A stretch of DNA of 64,000 bases from Burkholderiales bacterium (GCA_016200895.1 JACQDX010000101.1:98797-162796); one strand, 5' to 3'; counted from the first letter of the stretch, positions 44,936-54,310 are shown. Numbers and translations: made by a program. Notes: generated from the sequence alone by a model not told the origin.

Positions 44936-46135
44936 ATGCAAGCAAGCAAAAGTTTTAAACTCGTCTGTCTGAGCCTGGCCCTGAGCAGCGTATTCGCCTC
45001 AGCCAGCAGCCTGGCACAGGATCTGAAAATCGCCCTGATCGCAGGCAAGACCGGTGCACTGGAAGCCTACGCCAAAGAAACCGAAACCGGTTTCATGATG
45101 GGCCTGGAATACCTGACCGGCGGCAAGATGGAAATCAATGGCCGCAAGATCAAGGTCCTCGTCAAGGATGACCAAAGCAAGCCTGACCTGGGCCGCACTG
45201 CATTGGCCGAAGCCTTTGGTGATGACAAGGCTGATATTGCAGTCGGCACCAGTTCTTCTGGTTCTGCGATTGCGATGCTGCCAGTGGCCGAGGAATACAA
45301 AAAGGTTCTGATCGTAGAACCCGCTGTGGCAGATGCGATTACGGGTGAAAAATGGAATCGCTACATCTTCCGTACCAGTCGTAATTCCATGCAGGATGGC
45401 CTGGCTGCTGCCAGCACCATCAAGGCTGGAGGCAGTATTGCCTTCCTGGCGCAGGATTATGCCTTTGGCCGTGATGGCGTGAAAGCAGCCAAGGACGCGT
45501 TGAGCGCAGTGGGTGCCAAGGCCAAGATAGTCCATGAAGAATATGCTGCACAAAACACCACCGACTTTACTGCAGCGGCACAACGTATTTTTGATGTGCT
45601 CAAAGACAAACCAGAACCACGTGTCTTGCAAATCATCTGGGCTGGCCCCAATCCCATGAACAAGCTGGCAGACATGAAGCCAGAACGCTTTGGCATTACC
45701 CTGGCACCCGGTGGCAATATCCTGCCAATCATGAAAAACTGGAAGACTTATGTAGGTACCCAGGGCACGATTTACTATTATTACGATTTCCCTAAAAACA
45801 AGATGAATGACTGGCTGGTAGCTGAACATACCAAGCGTTTCAAGGCACCGCCTGACTTCTTCACTGCGGGCGGTTTTGCTGCCGCCAGCGCAGTGTACAC
45901 AGCCATCAGCAAAGCCAAATCCACTGATACTGAAAAACTCATTACGGCGATGGAGGGCATGGAATTTGACACGCCTAAAGGCAAGATGAATTTCCGCAAG
46001 GAAGATCACCAGGCCATGCAATCCATGTACCATTTCAAGATCAAGAAAGATCAAAAGAATGAATGGGACTTGCTGGAACTGGTCAGGGAAATACCTGCCA
46101 GCGAATTGCCAGTCCCGGTCAAGAACAAGCGCTGA
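44936..46135 (+). CDS. HAAT-type ABC transporter substrate-binding protein (LivJ-like)
   Basis: 399 residues from ATG 44936 after AGGAG. The signal peptide ends near SSLAQ-D. The mature part is a type I periplasmic binding fold: IALIAGKTGALEAYAKETETGFMMGLEYLTGG, VGTSSSGSAIAMLPVAEEYKKVLIVEPAVADAITG and IAFLAQDYAFGRDGVKAAKDAL. It should capture the solute for the permease encoded downstream. Relatives bind amino acids, amides or aromatic acids, and I cannot tell which applies. Its stop codon TGA overlaps the ATGATG that starts the ATPase gene. Confidence 0.9.
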   Translation: MQASKSFKLVCLSLALSSVFASASSLAQDLKIALIAGKTGALEAYAKETETGFMMGLEYLTGGKMEINGRKIKVLVKDDQSKPDLGRTALAEAFGDDKADIAVGTSSSGSAIAMLPVAEEYKKVLIVEPAVADAITGEKWNRYIFRTSRNSMQDGLAAASTIKAGGSIAFLAQDYAFGRDGVKAAKDALSAVGAKAKIVHEEYAAQNTTDFTAAAQRIFDVLKDKPEPRVLQIIWAGPNPMNKLADMKPERFGITLAPGGNILPIMKNWKTYVGTQGTIYYYYDFPKNKMNDWLVAEHTKRFKAPPDFFTAGGFAAASAVYTAISKAKSTDTEKLITAMEGMEFDTPKGKMNFRKEDHQAMQSMYHFKIKKDQKNEWDLLELVREIPASELPVPVKNKR

Positions 46136-46137
46136 TG

Positions 46138-46935
46138 ATGGCAGGCGAACAAATGAGTGGTGTACCTTCGCTATCAACGCGTGATCTCAGCATACGGTTT
46201 GGCGGCCACGTGGCCGTCAACCAGGTAACGGCAGACTTTTATCCCGGCACCCTGACTGTCATCGTTGGCCCGAATGGCGCTGGTAAAACCACTTACTTCA
46301 ACTTGATGTCTGGCCAGTTGCCTGCCAGTGCGGGCAGCGTGCATTTGTTTGGTGTGGACATCACAGCCAAAGGCGCAGCTGAACGCACGCGCAGAGGTAT
46401 AGGCCGGGCTTTTCAGTTGACCAATCTCTTCCCTAATTTGTCAGTCATAGAAAATGTGCGTCTGGCAGTGCAAAGCAGGGCAGGTCTGGGCTTGAACATC
46501 TTTTCATTGTGGTCATCCCATGCCAGCTTGTTGAAGCGGGCGGAACATTACCTGCACAAGGTTGCACTGGCAGACCGCAAATCGGACAAAGTCTCTGCCC
46601 TGTCGCACGGTGATAAACGCAAACTCGAAGTCGCCATCCTCCTGGCGCTGGAGCCAGAAATCATGATGTTCGATGAACCCACGGCAGGCATGAGTGTCGA
46701 TGAAGTGCCGGTAGTGCTCGACCTGATACACCAGGTCAAGGCTGAGCGCAAGAAAACCATCTTGCTGGTTGAGCACAAGATGGATGTGGTGCGTTCACTG
46801 GCTGACCGCATCATCGTCCTGCATAACGGCGCTTTGGTGGCAGATGGTGAACCTGTCAGCGTCATGGCGTCTGCCATCGTGCAGGAAGCCTATCTGGGCG
46901 TTGCCCCTGAGCCCACGGGAGAGCAACATGTCTGA
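46138..46935 (+). CDS. HAAT-type ABC transporter ATP-binding protein (LivG-like)
   Basis: 265 residues from ATG 46138; ATG 46135 and 46153 are also possible. Walker A GPNGAGKTTYF, LivG-type RAFQLTNLFPNLSVIENVRLAVQ, a modified signature (SALSHGDKRKLEVAILLALEPEIMMFDEPTAGMSVDE, where the usual LSGG is LSHG) and the switch His in VEHKMD. It drives import with the LivF-like partner. Its end overlaps the livF start by 8 bp. Confidence 0.9.
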   Translation: MAGEQMSGVPSLSTRDLSIRFGGHVAVNQVTADFYPGTLTVIVGPNGAGKTTYFNLMSGQLPASAGSVHLFGVDITAKGAAERTRRGIGRAFQLTNLFPNLSVIENVRLAVQSRAGLGLNIFSLWSSHASLLKRAEHYLHKVALADRKSDKVSALSHGDKRKLEVAILLALEPEIMMFDEPTAGMSVDEVPVVLDLIHQVKAERKKTILLVEHKMDVVRSLADRIIVLHNGALVADGEPVSVMASAIVQEAYLGVAPEPTGEQHV

Positions 46936-47653
46936 AGCCATACTGACACTGGCTGGTGTGCATACCCATATCGGCGAATACCATATCCTGCAAGGCGTGG
47001 ACATGCAGGTACCGCGTGGCGGCCTTTCGGTTCTGCTGGGCCGCAATGGCGCAGGCAAGACTACTACCCTGCGTACCATCATGGGCTTGTGGAAAGCCAG
47101 CCAGGGCAAGATACATTTCGATGGCCGCGATATCACTGCCTTGGCAACGCCGGACATTGCCCAACTCGGTATCGCCTATGTGCCAGAAAGCATGGCGATA
47201 TTTTCTGACCTGACAGTCAAAGAAAACCTGCTGCTGGCCGCACGCAATGGCCCGCTCGATAATAATCGTGTCGAATGGATATGTGGTTTTTTCCCGGCGC
47301 TGAAAAAATTCTGGAATTACCCGGCAGGCAATTTATCTGGCGGCCAAAAGCAAATGGTTGCGATTGCCCGCGCCATCGTCGAACCACGCAAGCTGATTTT
47401 GGTGGATGAACCGACCAAGGGCCTGGCACCCGCCATCATCCTTAGCCTCATGGCCGCCTTCAATGAATTGAAAGCCCGCGACACCACCATTTTGCTGGTT
47501 GAGCAGAATTTCAATTTCGTGCGCAAGCTGGGAGATACGGTGGCTGTCATGGATGATGGCCGTGTCGTACATACCGGCGGCATGCAGGCACTGGCTGAAG
47601 ACAATGACTTGCAACAGCATTTGCTGGGCTTGTCGCTGGCAGCGCATCAATAA
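46928..47653 (+). CDS. HAAT-type ABC transporter ATP-binding protein (LivF-like)
   Basis: 241 residues from ATG 46928, preceded by GGGAGAGCAAC. Walker A GRNGAGKTTTL, Q-loop region YVPESMAIFSDLTVKENLLLAA, signature LSGGQKQMVAIARAIVEPRKLILVDEPTKGLAP and switch VEQNFNFV. The two ATPases are needed together for the importer. The usual YVPEGR becomes YVPESM. Confidence 0.92.
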   Translation: MSEAILTLAGVHTHIGEYHILQGVDMQVPRGGLSVLLGRNGAGKTTTLRTIMGLWKASQGKIHFDGRDITALATPDIAQLGIAYVPESMAIFSDLTVKENLLLAARNGPLDNNRVEWICGFFPALKKFWNYPAGNLSGGQKQMVAIARAIVEPRKLILVDEPTKGLAPAIILSLMAAFNELKARDTTILLVEQNFNFVRKLGDTVAVMDDGRVVHTGGMQALAEDNDLQQHLLGLSLAAHQ

Positions 47654-47669
47654 AGCAAGAGGAAGAATA

Positions 47670-48701
47670 ATGACAGATACTGTTCTGGATAATACTGCCA
47701 AGCCAGAAGTTGCCAGCCTGCCGACAGCACCCCGCGATATCTGGCCGCTGGTACTGGTGCCGGTTCTGGCCTTGCTGATGCTGCCTCTGGTGGGCAGCTT
47801 CCCGACCTGGGTCACCCTGACGGTCGCAGGTCTGGCCATGGGCATGATGATCTTTATCATGGCCAGCGGCCTGACCCTGATCTTTGGCTTGATGGATGTA
47901 TTGAATTTTGGTCACGGTGCTTTTGTGTCCGTCGGTGCCTTCGTTGCTACGTTAGTGCTACTACCTATGCATGGCTGGATGGAAGCTGATTCGCTGCTCA
48001 TGAATCTGACAGCTTTAGGTTTGGCTATCCTGCTGGCGATGCTGGCAACCGGTCTGCTGGGTTGGGCTTTCGAGCGCGTCATCATCATGCCCGTGTATGG
48101 CCAGCATCTGAAACAAATCCTCATCACCATGGGCGGCATGATCGTCGCTGAGCAGATGATCAATGTCATCTGGGGTGCAGAGCAAATCCCGCTACCATTG
48201 CCAACCAGCTTGCGTGGTTCCATCTTGCTGGGTGATGCAGCCATAGAAAAATACCGCCTGATTGCTGTCGTGGTTGGCTTGCTGGTATTCGCCACTATGT
48301 TCCTGGTGCTGAACCGCAGCAAACTGGGTTTGCTGATACGCGCGGGTGTAGAAAATGGCGAGATGGTGGAAGCACTTGGCTACCGCATACGCCGCTTGTT
48401 CGTGCTGGTGTTTGCTGCCGGTTCGGCGCTGGCTGGCCTCGGTGGTGTCATGTGGGGGCTGTACAAGGAAAGCCTGACCGCAGCGATGGGCGGGGACATC
48501 ATGGTCATGGTGTTTGTCGTCATCATCATTGGTGGCCTGGGTTCGGTAGGCGGATGTTTTATCGGTGCCTTGCTGATGGCACTGGTTGCCAATTACGCCG
48601 GTTTCCTGGTGCCCAAGCTGGCGCTAGTGTCGAATATCTTGCTGATGATTGCGGTGCTGCTCTGGCGTCCGACTGGCTTGTACACCGTGGTAAGGCGTTA
48701 A
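47670..48701 (+). CDS. HAAT-type ABC transporter permease (LivH-like)
   Basis: 343 residues from ATG 47670 after GAGGAAG. It begins with a hydrophilic stretch of about 25 residues, followed by about 8 transmembrane segments. Family motifs: GLTLIFGLMDVLNFGHGAFVSVGAF, RAGVENGEMVEALGYRIRRLFVLVFAAGSALAGLGGVMWG and VVIIIGGLGSVGGCFIGALLMAL. It forms the inner-membrane channel with the LivM-like protein encoded next. Confidence 0.92.
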   Translation: MTDTVLDNTAKPEVASLPTAPRDIWPLVLVPVLALLMLPLVGSFPTWVTLTVAGLAMGMMIFIMASGLTLIFGLMDVLNFGHGAFVSVGAFVATLVLLPMHGWMEADSLLMNLTALGLAILLAMLATGLLGWAFERVIIMPVYGQHLKQILITMGGMIVAEQMINVIWGAEQIPLPLPTSLRGSILLGDAAIEKYRLIAVVVGLLVFATMFLVLNRSKLGLLIRAGVENGEMVEALGYRIRRLFVLVFAAGSALAGLGGVMWGLYKESLTAAMGGDIMVMVFVVIIIGGLGSVGGCFIGALLMALVANYAGFLVPKLALVSNILLMIAVLLWRPTGLYTVVRR

Positions 48702-48704
48702 CAC

Positions 48705-49778
48705 ATGAATGCAATGAAACAAATCCTGTCGGATGATTTTCCGCGTAACCGCTGGCTGGCGCTGATACTGATGGCGATATTTCTGGGGCTGGCTTGCGCG
48801 CCCTTCATCACCAGCGGTGCCCGGCCTTTGAACACTGCTGCCACCATCTGCGTCTACATCGTGCTGGTTGCTTCGTATGACTTGTTGCTCGGTTATACCG
48901 GCATAGTATCTTTCGCTCACACCATGTTTTTTGGCATAGGTGCTTATGGCATAGGGCTGGCTTTAGCCAGTGGCACGCCATCCTGGGGACTGGCCGCTAT
49001 TGGTTTGCTGGCGGCATTGCTGGTGACGCTGGTGCTGGCCCTGATCGTCGGCCTGTTTGCCTTGCGTGTGCGGGCAATTTTTTATGCCATGATCACGCTG
49101 GCGGTGGCCTCATCCTTTGCTGTGCTGGCATCGCAATTGTCGGATTTTACCGGTGGTGAAGACGGCAAGACTTTCAGTGTGCCTGCTTTGCTGTCGCCTG
49201 CTTATCGCCTGTTTGAGACCGAGATATTTGGCCGTGTGGTGGATGGCAAGGTGATTACCTATTACATCGTATTCATAGGCAGTGCCCTGCTATTCCTGTT
49301 TTTGCTGCGGGTCGTCAATTCGCCTTTTGGCCGGGTCTTGCAGGCGATTCGTGAAAATGATTTTCGTGCCGAGGCACTTGGCTACCGCACCGTGTATTAC
49401 CGCATCCTGGCGAATTGCATTGCTGCGCTGGTTGCGGCAATGGCGGGTGCCTTGATGGCCTTGTGGCTGCGCTATGTCGGGCCCAAGACCATGCTGAGTT
49501 TTGAAGTCATGACAGACATCTTGCTGATCGTGGTGATAGGTGGCATGGGGACGATGTATGGCGCTGTCGTTGGGGCGACGTTGTTCATACTGGCGCAGAA
49601 TTATTTGAAGAGTCTGATGGGCATGGCATCCTCTTCTTTGGCTGACGTGCCGTTTTTGGCAAGTGCTTTGCATCCGGACCGGTGGATGTTGTGGTTGGGG
49701 GTATTGTTTGTGGTGTCGATTTATTTTTTCCCGGTTGGCATAGTGGGGAAATTGAGGGGGTCAACAAAGGCTGGTTGA
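48705..49778 (+). CDS. HAAT-type ABC transporter permease (LivM-like)
   Basis: 357 residues from ATG 48705, three bases after the LivH-like stop. Family motifs: ASYDLLLGYTGIVSFAHTMFFGIGAYG, AIRENDFRAEALGYRTVYYRILANCIAALVAAMAGALMALWLRYV and ILLIVVIGGMGTMYGAVVGATLFI. With the LivH-like protein it forms the channel. It is the last gene of a five-gene importer operon that begins at 44936. A structured repeat (B2) starts 32 bp after its stop. Confidence 0.92.
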   Translation: MNAMKQILSDDFPRNRWLALILMAIFLGLACAPFITSGARPLNTAATICVYIVLVASYDLLLGYTGIVSFAHTMFFGIGAYGIGLALASGTPSWGLAAIGLLAALLVTLVLALIVGLFALRVRAIFYAMITLAVASSFAVLASQLSDFTGGEDGKTFSVPALLSPAYRLFETEIFGRVVDGKVITYYIVFIGSALLFLFLLRVVNSPFGRVLQAIRENDFRAEALGYRTVYYRILANCIAALVAAMAGALMALWLRYVGPKTMLSFEVMTDILLIVVIGGMGTMYGAVVGATLFILAQNYLKSLMGMASSSLADVPFLASALHPDRWMLWLGVLFVVSIYFFPVGIVGKLRGSTKAG

Positions 49779-49810
49779 TCTGTTTATAAAATTACCGTGT
49801 CCTTTATTTA

Positions 49811-50126
49811 CGTCGCTCCAGCGTAGGCTGGAGCCTAGTGGCGTTCGTTGCATACTTATGTCGTGTATAAAGAGATTGCCCTTCGTGGACGCAAGCCGGG
49901 TCTCGGCCCGGTGGCCGAATCCCTGTCTTAGCATCGCCAAAGAAAGGAATCAAAGAAAGGCGACCCAGGCATAGGCGCCCCTTCGGGGTTCCCGTTTGTG
50001 CAGTACAAAAAATGGGAAGATCCGAAACTCGCCTGCGGCTCAGACAGCGGCTCTTCTTGATCCATTTTCTGTACTGCACAAACGGCGCCTACACATGGGA
50101 ACTGCAGAAAGTCAACAGCAACAGCA
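49811..50126 (+). repeat. element B, copy 2: 316-bp structured intergenic repeat
   Basis: It aligns with 38448-38766. It opens with GCTCCAGC/GCTGGAGC, then GCCGGG-TCTCGG-CCCGG, then CCCC-TTC-GGGG, and has a long inverted repeat of 21 of 22 bases (49995-50016 with 50063-50084). Outer bases TAGGCGCC/GGCGCCTA extend the stem. It fills most of the 434-bp gap between livM and the convergent GNAT gene. The rest of the gap shows nothing else. Confidence 0.85.
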
Positions 50127-50212
50127 AGCTCACCGCTTACATGATTTACTTTTGCAATCGGCAGGCCATCTGCGTACTCCCCATACAAAGACTGGCCTGT
50201 CGTTCTTGCAAA

Positions 50213-50782
50213 TCAGCGGCTATCCTGCTTTGAACCAAACTCCCTGTCCAGTAAGGAATAGCATTTGAGATCAACATAGCGGCCATGTTTGTATTCGCAT
50301 TCCCGCAATACACCTTCCAGCCGGAAACCCAGTTTTTCTATCAGGCGCCAGCTGGCAATGTTCTCTGGCTCAACCATGGCTTGCAGGCGATGCAAGTTCA
50401 GATGCTGGAAGCAGTGAGTGATCATGGCGTCCAGGCATTCTGGTATGACGGCCTGACCCCAGTGGGCGGGTGAAAGCCAGAAGCCGGTTTCGGCGCAGTG
50501 GTTTTCCTGTTCCCATTCATGCAAGCCGCAAGTGCCTATCAACTCGTATGGTGCTGCCTGGGTGCAAATGCCCCACCACAGACCTGTGCCGTCGAGCCAG
50601 ACCTGTTCATACCAGTCCATCTGTGACTGGCTTGATGCCAGGGTATCGTAGCTGACACCATAATATTCTGTGATTCGCGGATCGGATAACCCGCGAAAAA
50701 TTGCTGGCATGTCGGTAGCGACGATGCGGCGCAGTTGATAGTTTGGGGTCTGTAGGGCGGGGAAGGGTTTGGTTTCAGGCAT
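50213..50782 (-). CDS. GNAT-family N-acetyltransferase (RimJ/RimL-like)
   Basis: 189 residues from ATG 50782 (MPETKPFPALQTPNYQLRRI); the frame is open upstream to 50872 but that part does not look like protein. The RimJ-type fold is visible: LRRIVATDMPAIFRGLSDPRITEYYGVSY, GTCGLHEWEQENHCAETGFWLSPAHWGQAVIPECLDAMITHCFQHLNLHRLQAMVEPENIASWRLIEKLGFRLEGVLREC. It should transfer acetyl from acetyl-CoA to a protein N-terminus or small amine. The target is unknown. Confidence 0.88.
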   Translation of the reverse strand: MPETKPFPALQTPNYQLRRIVATDMPAIFRGLSDPRITEYYGVSYDTLASSQSQMDWYEQVWLDGTGLWWGICTQAAPYELIGTCGLHEWEQENHCAETGFWLSPAHWGQAVIPECLDAMITHCFQHLNLHRLQAMVEPENIASWRLIEKLGFRLEGVLRECEYKHGRYVDLKCYSLLDREFGSKQDSR

Positions 50783-50935
50783 ATAAGCTTTGCAATAACA
50801 GGTGACAGGTATGCATTCTAATACGACCTTGAATGTGGGGACGTGCTGAGCTTGCCCGCACTGGCGTTGCAAAATCTGGGATAATCCGTCTGCTCGTTAT
50901 CAGCGAGTGAATTGATTAACAATATTGAAGAAATA

Positions 50936-51583
50936 ATGAGCCCTGAGCAACGCAAAGAAGCTTCCGAACTGGAATTGCATAAACGTGGTATCCGCATCAA
51001 TGTGCAATTGCATGTGATTGAGTCTGATGAAGAAGTGGAACTGCGCACGCCTGAAGAACTGATGCAGCGCATGCTGGCTCTGTGGGCGGTGACTGCGGTA
51101 GCGGCTGGCGGTGATGTCGCACGCTATCGTAAGTATCTGGAAATCCATGGTTTGAAGACCTGTCTGTCAGCGCAGGAAAACGCATTTCTGTTTGCGGATG
51201 AAATTACTGAAGAATTGCGTACGCAATTTCTGCAAAGGCAGGAAGCCCTGTACTACCTTGCCTGGGCTGCAGGCCTGACAGACAAGCTCGCTGTGCCTAC
51301 GCAGGTCGCAAATCTGAAGCAAATCCTGAAATCTTTTCCACATGCGATGGAGGCACCCGAACGTTTGCAGGCGGCCTTGAAGCCGCGTCGCAAAGGGCAG
51401 GTGCTGGACTGGTCGGATTTATTGTACCGCCTGCACTGGGCAGTCCGCCATGCACATATCACTGGCCGTGATGCACCGGGCAATTTGAATGCAGATGCAG
51501 TGCGTGAATGGCATCAAGCGGCCAACTGGTTGTGCCAGTATGAAGAAGAAAACGACTGGGACATGGTCAGTACCGAAACTTGA
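50936..51583 (+). CDS. DUF4272-family protein
   Basis: 215 residues from ATG 50936; a TTG at 50912 is also in frame. It has the DUF4272 pattern: RKEASELELHKRGIRINVQL at the start, RTPEELMQRMLALWAVTAVAAGGD, and a C-terminal WSDLLYRLHWAVRHAHITG... EWHQAANWLCQYEEENDWD. Role unknown; the protein is soluble and helical. It stands between the divergent GNAT gene and a convergent LysR gene. Confidence 0.8.
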   Translation: MSPEQRKEASELELHKRGIRINVQLHVIESDEEVELRTPEELMQRMLALWAVTAVAAGGDVARYRKYLEIHGLKTCLSAQENAFLFADEITEELRTQFLQRQEALYYLAWAAGLTDKLAVPTQVANLKQILKSFPHAMEAPERLQAALKPRRKGQVLDWSDLLYRLHWAVRHAHITGRDAPGNLNADAVREWHQAANWLCQYEEENDWDMVSTET

Positions 51584-51606
51584 TGTAAGCGCCGTAAAAA
51601 AAATAG

Positions 51607-52569
51607 TCAATACGACTTGATGCTTGTGCGTCTTGCCTTGCAATCATTGATTTCTTCCAGCACTTTCTGACAGCGCGGGCCTGAGAATTCAGCCTGCAAG
51701 GCATCCAGGAAAACCCGGGTGCGTGCAGGCATCAGGCGGCGACCGGGGAATACCGCCCAGACAGTGACGTCGGGCAGTTTCCAGTCTTCCAGCAAGGGCA
51801 CCAGTTCACCTTTGTGCACATGCTGACCAGCAAAATGGTCAGCCAGCATGGTGATGCCTTTGCCACGCACTGCCAGGCGTGTCAGCAATTCGGGAGAGTT
51901 GGCGCTGGCGCGGCCCGGTGGTATGCCTTCCCACACCGCACCATCCTTTTCCATGCGCCAGATTGAGGGTTCGCCGTTGCGGGCAGTCAGGCGCAGGCAG
52001 TCATGTTCCATCAGGGCTTCGGGCTCTGCGGGCGCACCATGTAATTTCAAATATGCTGGCGATGCATACAGGCCTATGCTGAAACGTACCAATCCGCGCG
52101 CAGCGAGTGAGGCATCGTCGGGCAGGTCACCGACACGGATGGCCACATCAAAATTCTCTCCTATCAAATCCACACGTCGTGGTGACAAATCCAGCTCCAG
52201 GTTCACGGAAGGGTATTTGCTGATGAAATCAGACAATAACTCACCCATTTGATGATTGGCAAAGTCACCAGGCATAGACACCTTCAGCCTGCCGTTCGGC
52301 TCGGCCTGTCTGTGCTGGGTTAGCGCCAAGGTGGCATCTACCTCTTCCTGCACATGTTGTGCGTGTAGCAAAACATTCTGGCCAAGATCAGTCACCGTCA
52401 GCTTGCGTGTCGTACGCAAGATCAGGCGTTCACCGAGTTGTGCCTCCAGCGCAGATATGCGGCGTGACAAGGTCGATTTGGGCACGCCCAGCTTCTCTGC
52501 CGCCTTGCTGAAGCTGCCTTCTTCGACCACGCGGGCGAATAGCAAAAGGTCATTGGCTTCCAGTGTCAT
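51607..52569 (-). CDS. LysR-family regulator divergent from azoR
   Basis: 320 residues. Helix-turn-helix: LLLFARVVEEGSFSKAAEKLGVPKSTLSRRISALEAQLGERLILRTTRKLTVTDLG, which is the CrgA/DmlR-type start. The effector domain follows. It is divergent from the azoR-pirin pair over a 121-bp gap that contains two copies of TTTTTGGAA (near 52595 and 52637), so it probably controls that operon in response to quinone or electrophile stress. This role is inferred from related azoR/pirin regulators. Confidence 0.88.
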   Translation of the reverse strand: MTLEANDLLLFARVVEEGSFSKAAEKLGVPKSTLSRRISALEAQLGERLILRTTRKLTVTDLGQNVLLHAQHVQEEVDATLALTQHRQAEPNGRLKVSMPGDFANHQMGELLSDFISKYPSVNLELDLSPRRVDLIGENFDVAIRVGDLPDDASLAARGLVRFSIGLYASPAYLKLHGAPAEPEALMEHDCLRLTARNGEPSIWRMEKDGAVWEGIPPGRASANSPELLTRLAVRGKGITMLADHFAGQHVHKGELVPLLEDWKLPDVTVWAVFPGRRLMPARTRVFLDALQAEFSGPRCQKVLEEINDCKARRTSIKSY

Positions 52570-52690
52570 GATCTATTCTCCACGCTATTTTTCTATTTTT
52601 GGAACAATGATATCCATTTTAACGTCTTCCGGATTGTTTTTGGAATGATTAAAGTACGTCCATCAACTCTTTATCTGAAAGGAACACAAA

Positions 52691-53293
52691 ATGAACATCC
52701 TGCAAATCAACTCCAGCGCCCGTGCCCAAGCTTCTCATTCCACTCAACTGGCGAATAGCCTGGTTGAGGTTTTATTGGAAACATCTTCTGGTGCGACCGT
52801 GAATGTACGTGACCTGGGCAGCAATCCCCACCCCATACTTGATGAAACAGCACTGCAAGCCCTGTTCACACCAGCAGACCAGCGCACTGCAGAGCAGCAA
52901 GCCCGCGTGGCCCTGGATGATGCACTGATTGCAGAAATCCAGTCCGCAGATGTAGTCGTACTGGGTGCACCTATGTATAACTTTGGTATCTCGGCCCAAT
53001 TGAAAAACTGGATAGACGCGATTTCCCGCGCTCAGGTCACTTTCCGTTATACCGCCAATGGTCCTGAAGGTCTGCTGACTGGTAAAAAAGTATATGTGGT
53101 ATTGACACGTGGTGGCCTGTACCGCAATACACCAAACGACACACAAATGCCTTACCTGAAAACCTTCTTTGGCTTCCTGGGCATGACCGATGTAGAGTTT
53201 GTCTATGCAGAAGGCTTGGCCATGGGCCCGGATGCAGAAAAAGCATCACTGGCTTCAGCACACCAGCAAATTAATGATTTACTGCCTGCTTAA
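52691..53293 (+). CDS. azoR: FMN-dependent NADH-azoreductase
   Basis: 200 residues, the standard length. The flavodoxin-like fold is clear: [24 protein letters not shown] (FMN phosphate loop), [54 protein letters not shown]. It reduces quinones and azo compounds with two electrons from NADH. AAAGGA precedes the ATG. It is followed by a pirin gene 39 bp downstream and probably forms an operon with it. Confidence 0.93.
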   Translation: MNILQINSSARAQASHSTQLANSLVEVLLETSSGATVNVRDLGSNPHPILDETALQALFTPADQRTAEQQARVALDDALIAEIQSADVVVLGAPMYNFGISAQLKNWIDAISRAQVTFRYTANGPEGLLTGKKVYVVLTRGGLYRNTPNDTQMPYLKTFFGFLGMTDVEFVYAEGLAMGPDAEKASLASAHQQINDLLPA

Positions 53294-53332
53294 TCATAAA
53301 AATTAGCAGGCTATCTACAAGGACGATGGATC

Positions 53333-54238
53333 ATGGAAACGACAGATGTAGTTGCAAGCAATACAGCAGTTCAACAGGCTGAAAGCGTGAACAATTCACG
53401 CACGGTAGAACAACTGGTCGCCGGGCAGCCTACTTCAGATGGTGCCGGTGTCAAGCTGACACGGGTACTGACACAGCCACTGCAATACCGGCTGGACCCC
53501 TTCCTCATGCTGGATGCTTTTGGCAGTGATGAGGCAGGTGACTACATCGCCGGTTTCCCCAGCCATCCGCATCGTGGTTTTGAAACGGTTACTTATATGC
53601 TGGCTGGCCGTATGCGCCACCGCGACAGTGCCGGTAATGAAGGCCTGCTGCAAAACGGCGGTGTGCAATGGATGACAGCAGGTCGTGGCGTGATTCACTC
53701 GGAAATGCCGGAACAGGAAGAAGGCCGCATGGCAGGCTTCCAGCTATGGCTGAACCTGCCAGCAAAAGACAAGATGATAGCGCCCTGGTACCGCGATATC
53801 CAGAGCGACACCATTCCTGAATTGCTGACCGCCGCCGGTGTCAAGGTGCGCATCATTGCTGGCAGCAGCCATGGTGTGGCAGGCGCCGTGCAGCGTGAAG
53901 TCACCCAGCCGCTGTACCTGGACATACACATGCCAGCCGGTAGCAGTTTTAGCCACCGCCTGCCTGCCAGCTTCAATGCCTTTGTGTATGTCTATGAAGG
54001 TGAAGTGCAGATAGCTGAGCGTGAGGTGCCTGTGCAACGCATGGCGATATTGAAAAAATCGCCGGATGCAGATGGTGTTGTGATTGATGCCAAAGTCGAT
54101 AGTCGCTTGTTGTTGATTGCTGGTCAGCCCTTGGGTGAAACCATCGTTCAGTATGGGCCGTTTGTGATGAATAGTCAGGCGGAGATATTCAAGGCGATCA
54201 GCGATTTTCGCGAAGGCAAACTAGTGAGTACTGATTGA
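53333..54238 (+). CDS. pirin-family protein (possible quercetinase-like)
   Basis: 301 residues. The N-terminal cupin has the pirin metal site: FPSHPHRGFETVTYMLAGRMRHRDSAGNEGLLQNGGVQWMTAGRGVIHSEMPEQEEG, with three His and one Glu. The second cupin ends with IVQYGPFVMNSQAEIFKAISDFREGK. Pirins act as redox-responsive regulators or quercetin 2,3-dioxygenases. Pairing with azoR suggests a role in quinone or electrophile defence. An 18-residue N-terminal tail rich in Val/Asn/Ser precedes the fold. Confidence 0.9.
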   Translation: METTDVVASNTAVQQAESVNNSRTVEQLVAGQPTSDGAGVKLTRVLTQPLQYRLDPFLMLDAFGSDEAGDYIAGFPSHPHRGFETVTYMLAGRMRHRDSAGNEGLLQNGGVQWMTAGRGVIHSEMPEQEEGRMAGFQLWLNLPAKDKMIAPWYRDIQSDTIPELLTAAGVKVRIIAGSSHGVAGAVQREVTQPLYLDIHMPAGSSFSHRLPASFNAFVYVYEGEVQIAEREVPVQRMAILKKSPDADGVVIDAKVDSRLLLIAGQPLGETIVQYGPFVMNSQAEIFKAISDFREGKLVSTD

Positions 54239-54255
54239 GCTACTGCGCGACGCGA

Positions 54256-54310
54256 TTTTGAGCCTGCGATGCTCGCCGTACTAAAGTACGACTGCGCTTC
54301 TTAACTCAAA
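54256..54310. repeat. element E, small hairpin with the GTACTAAAGTAC core
   Basis: TTTTGAG (54256-54262) and CTCAAA (54305-54310) flank an imperfect dyad centred on GTACTAAAGTAC (54278-54289). The same 12-mer is inside elements A and D. It lies between the pirin and doxX genes. The remaining bases of the gap show a TCGCTACGCTCACTCAG-like low-complexity stretch and no gene. Confidence 0.6.

Noticed and set aside
44999..46177. 392-codon minus-strand frame over the ABC binding-protein gene
   Set aside because: Antisense shadow of a well-supported gene; no family pattern.
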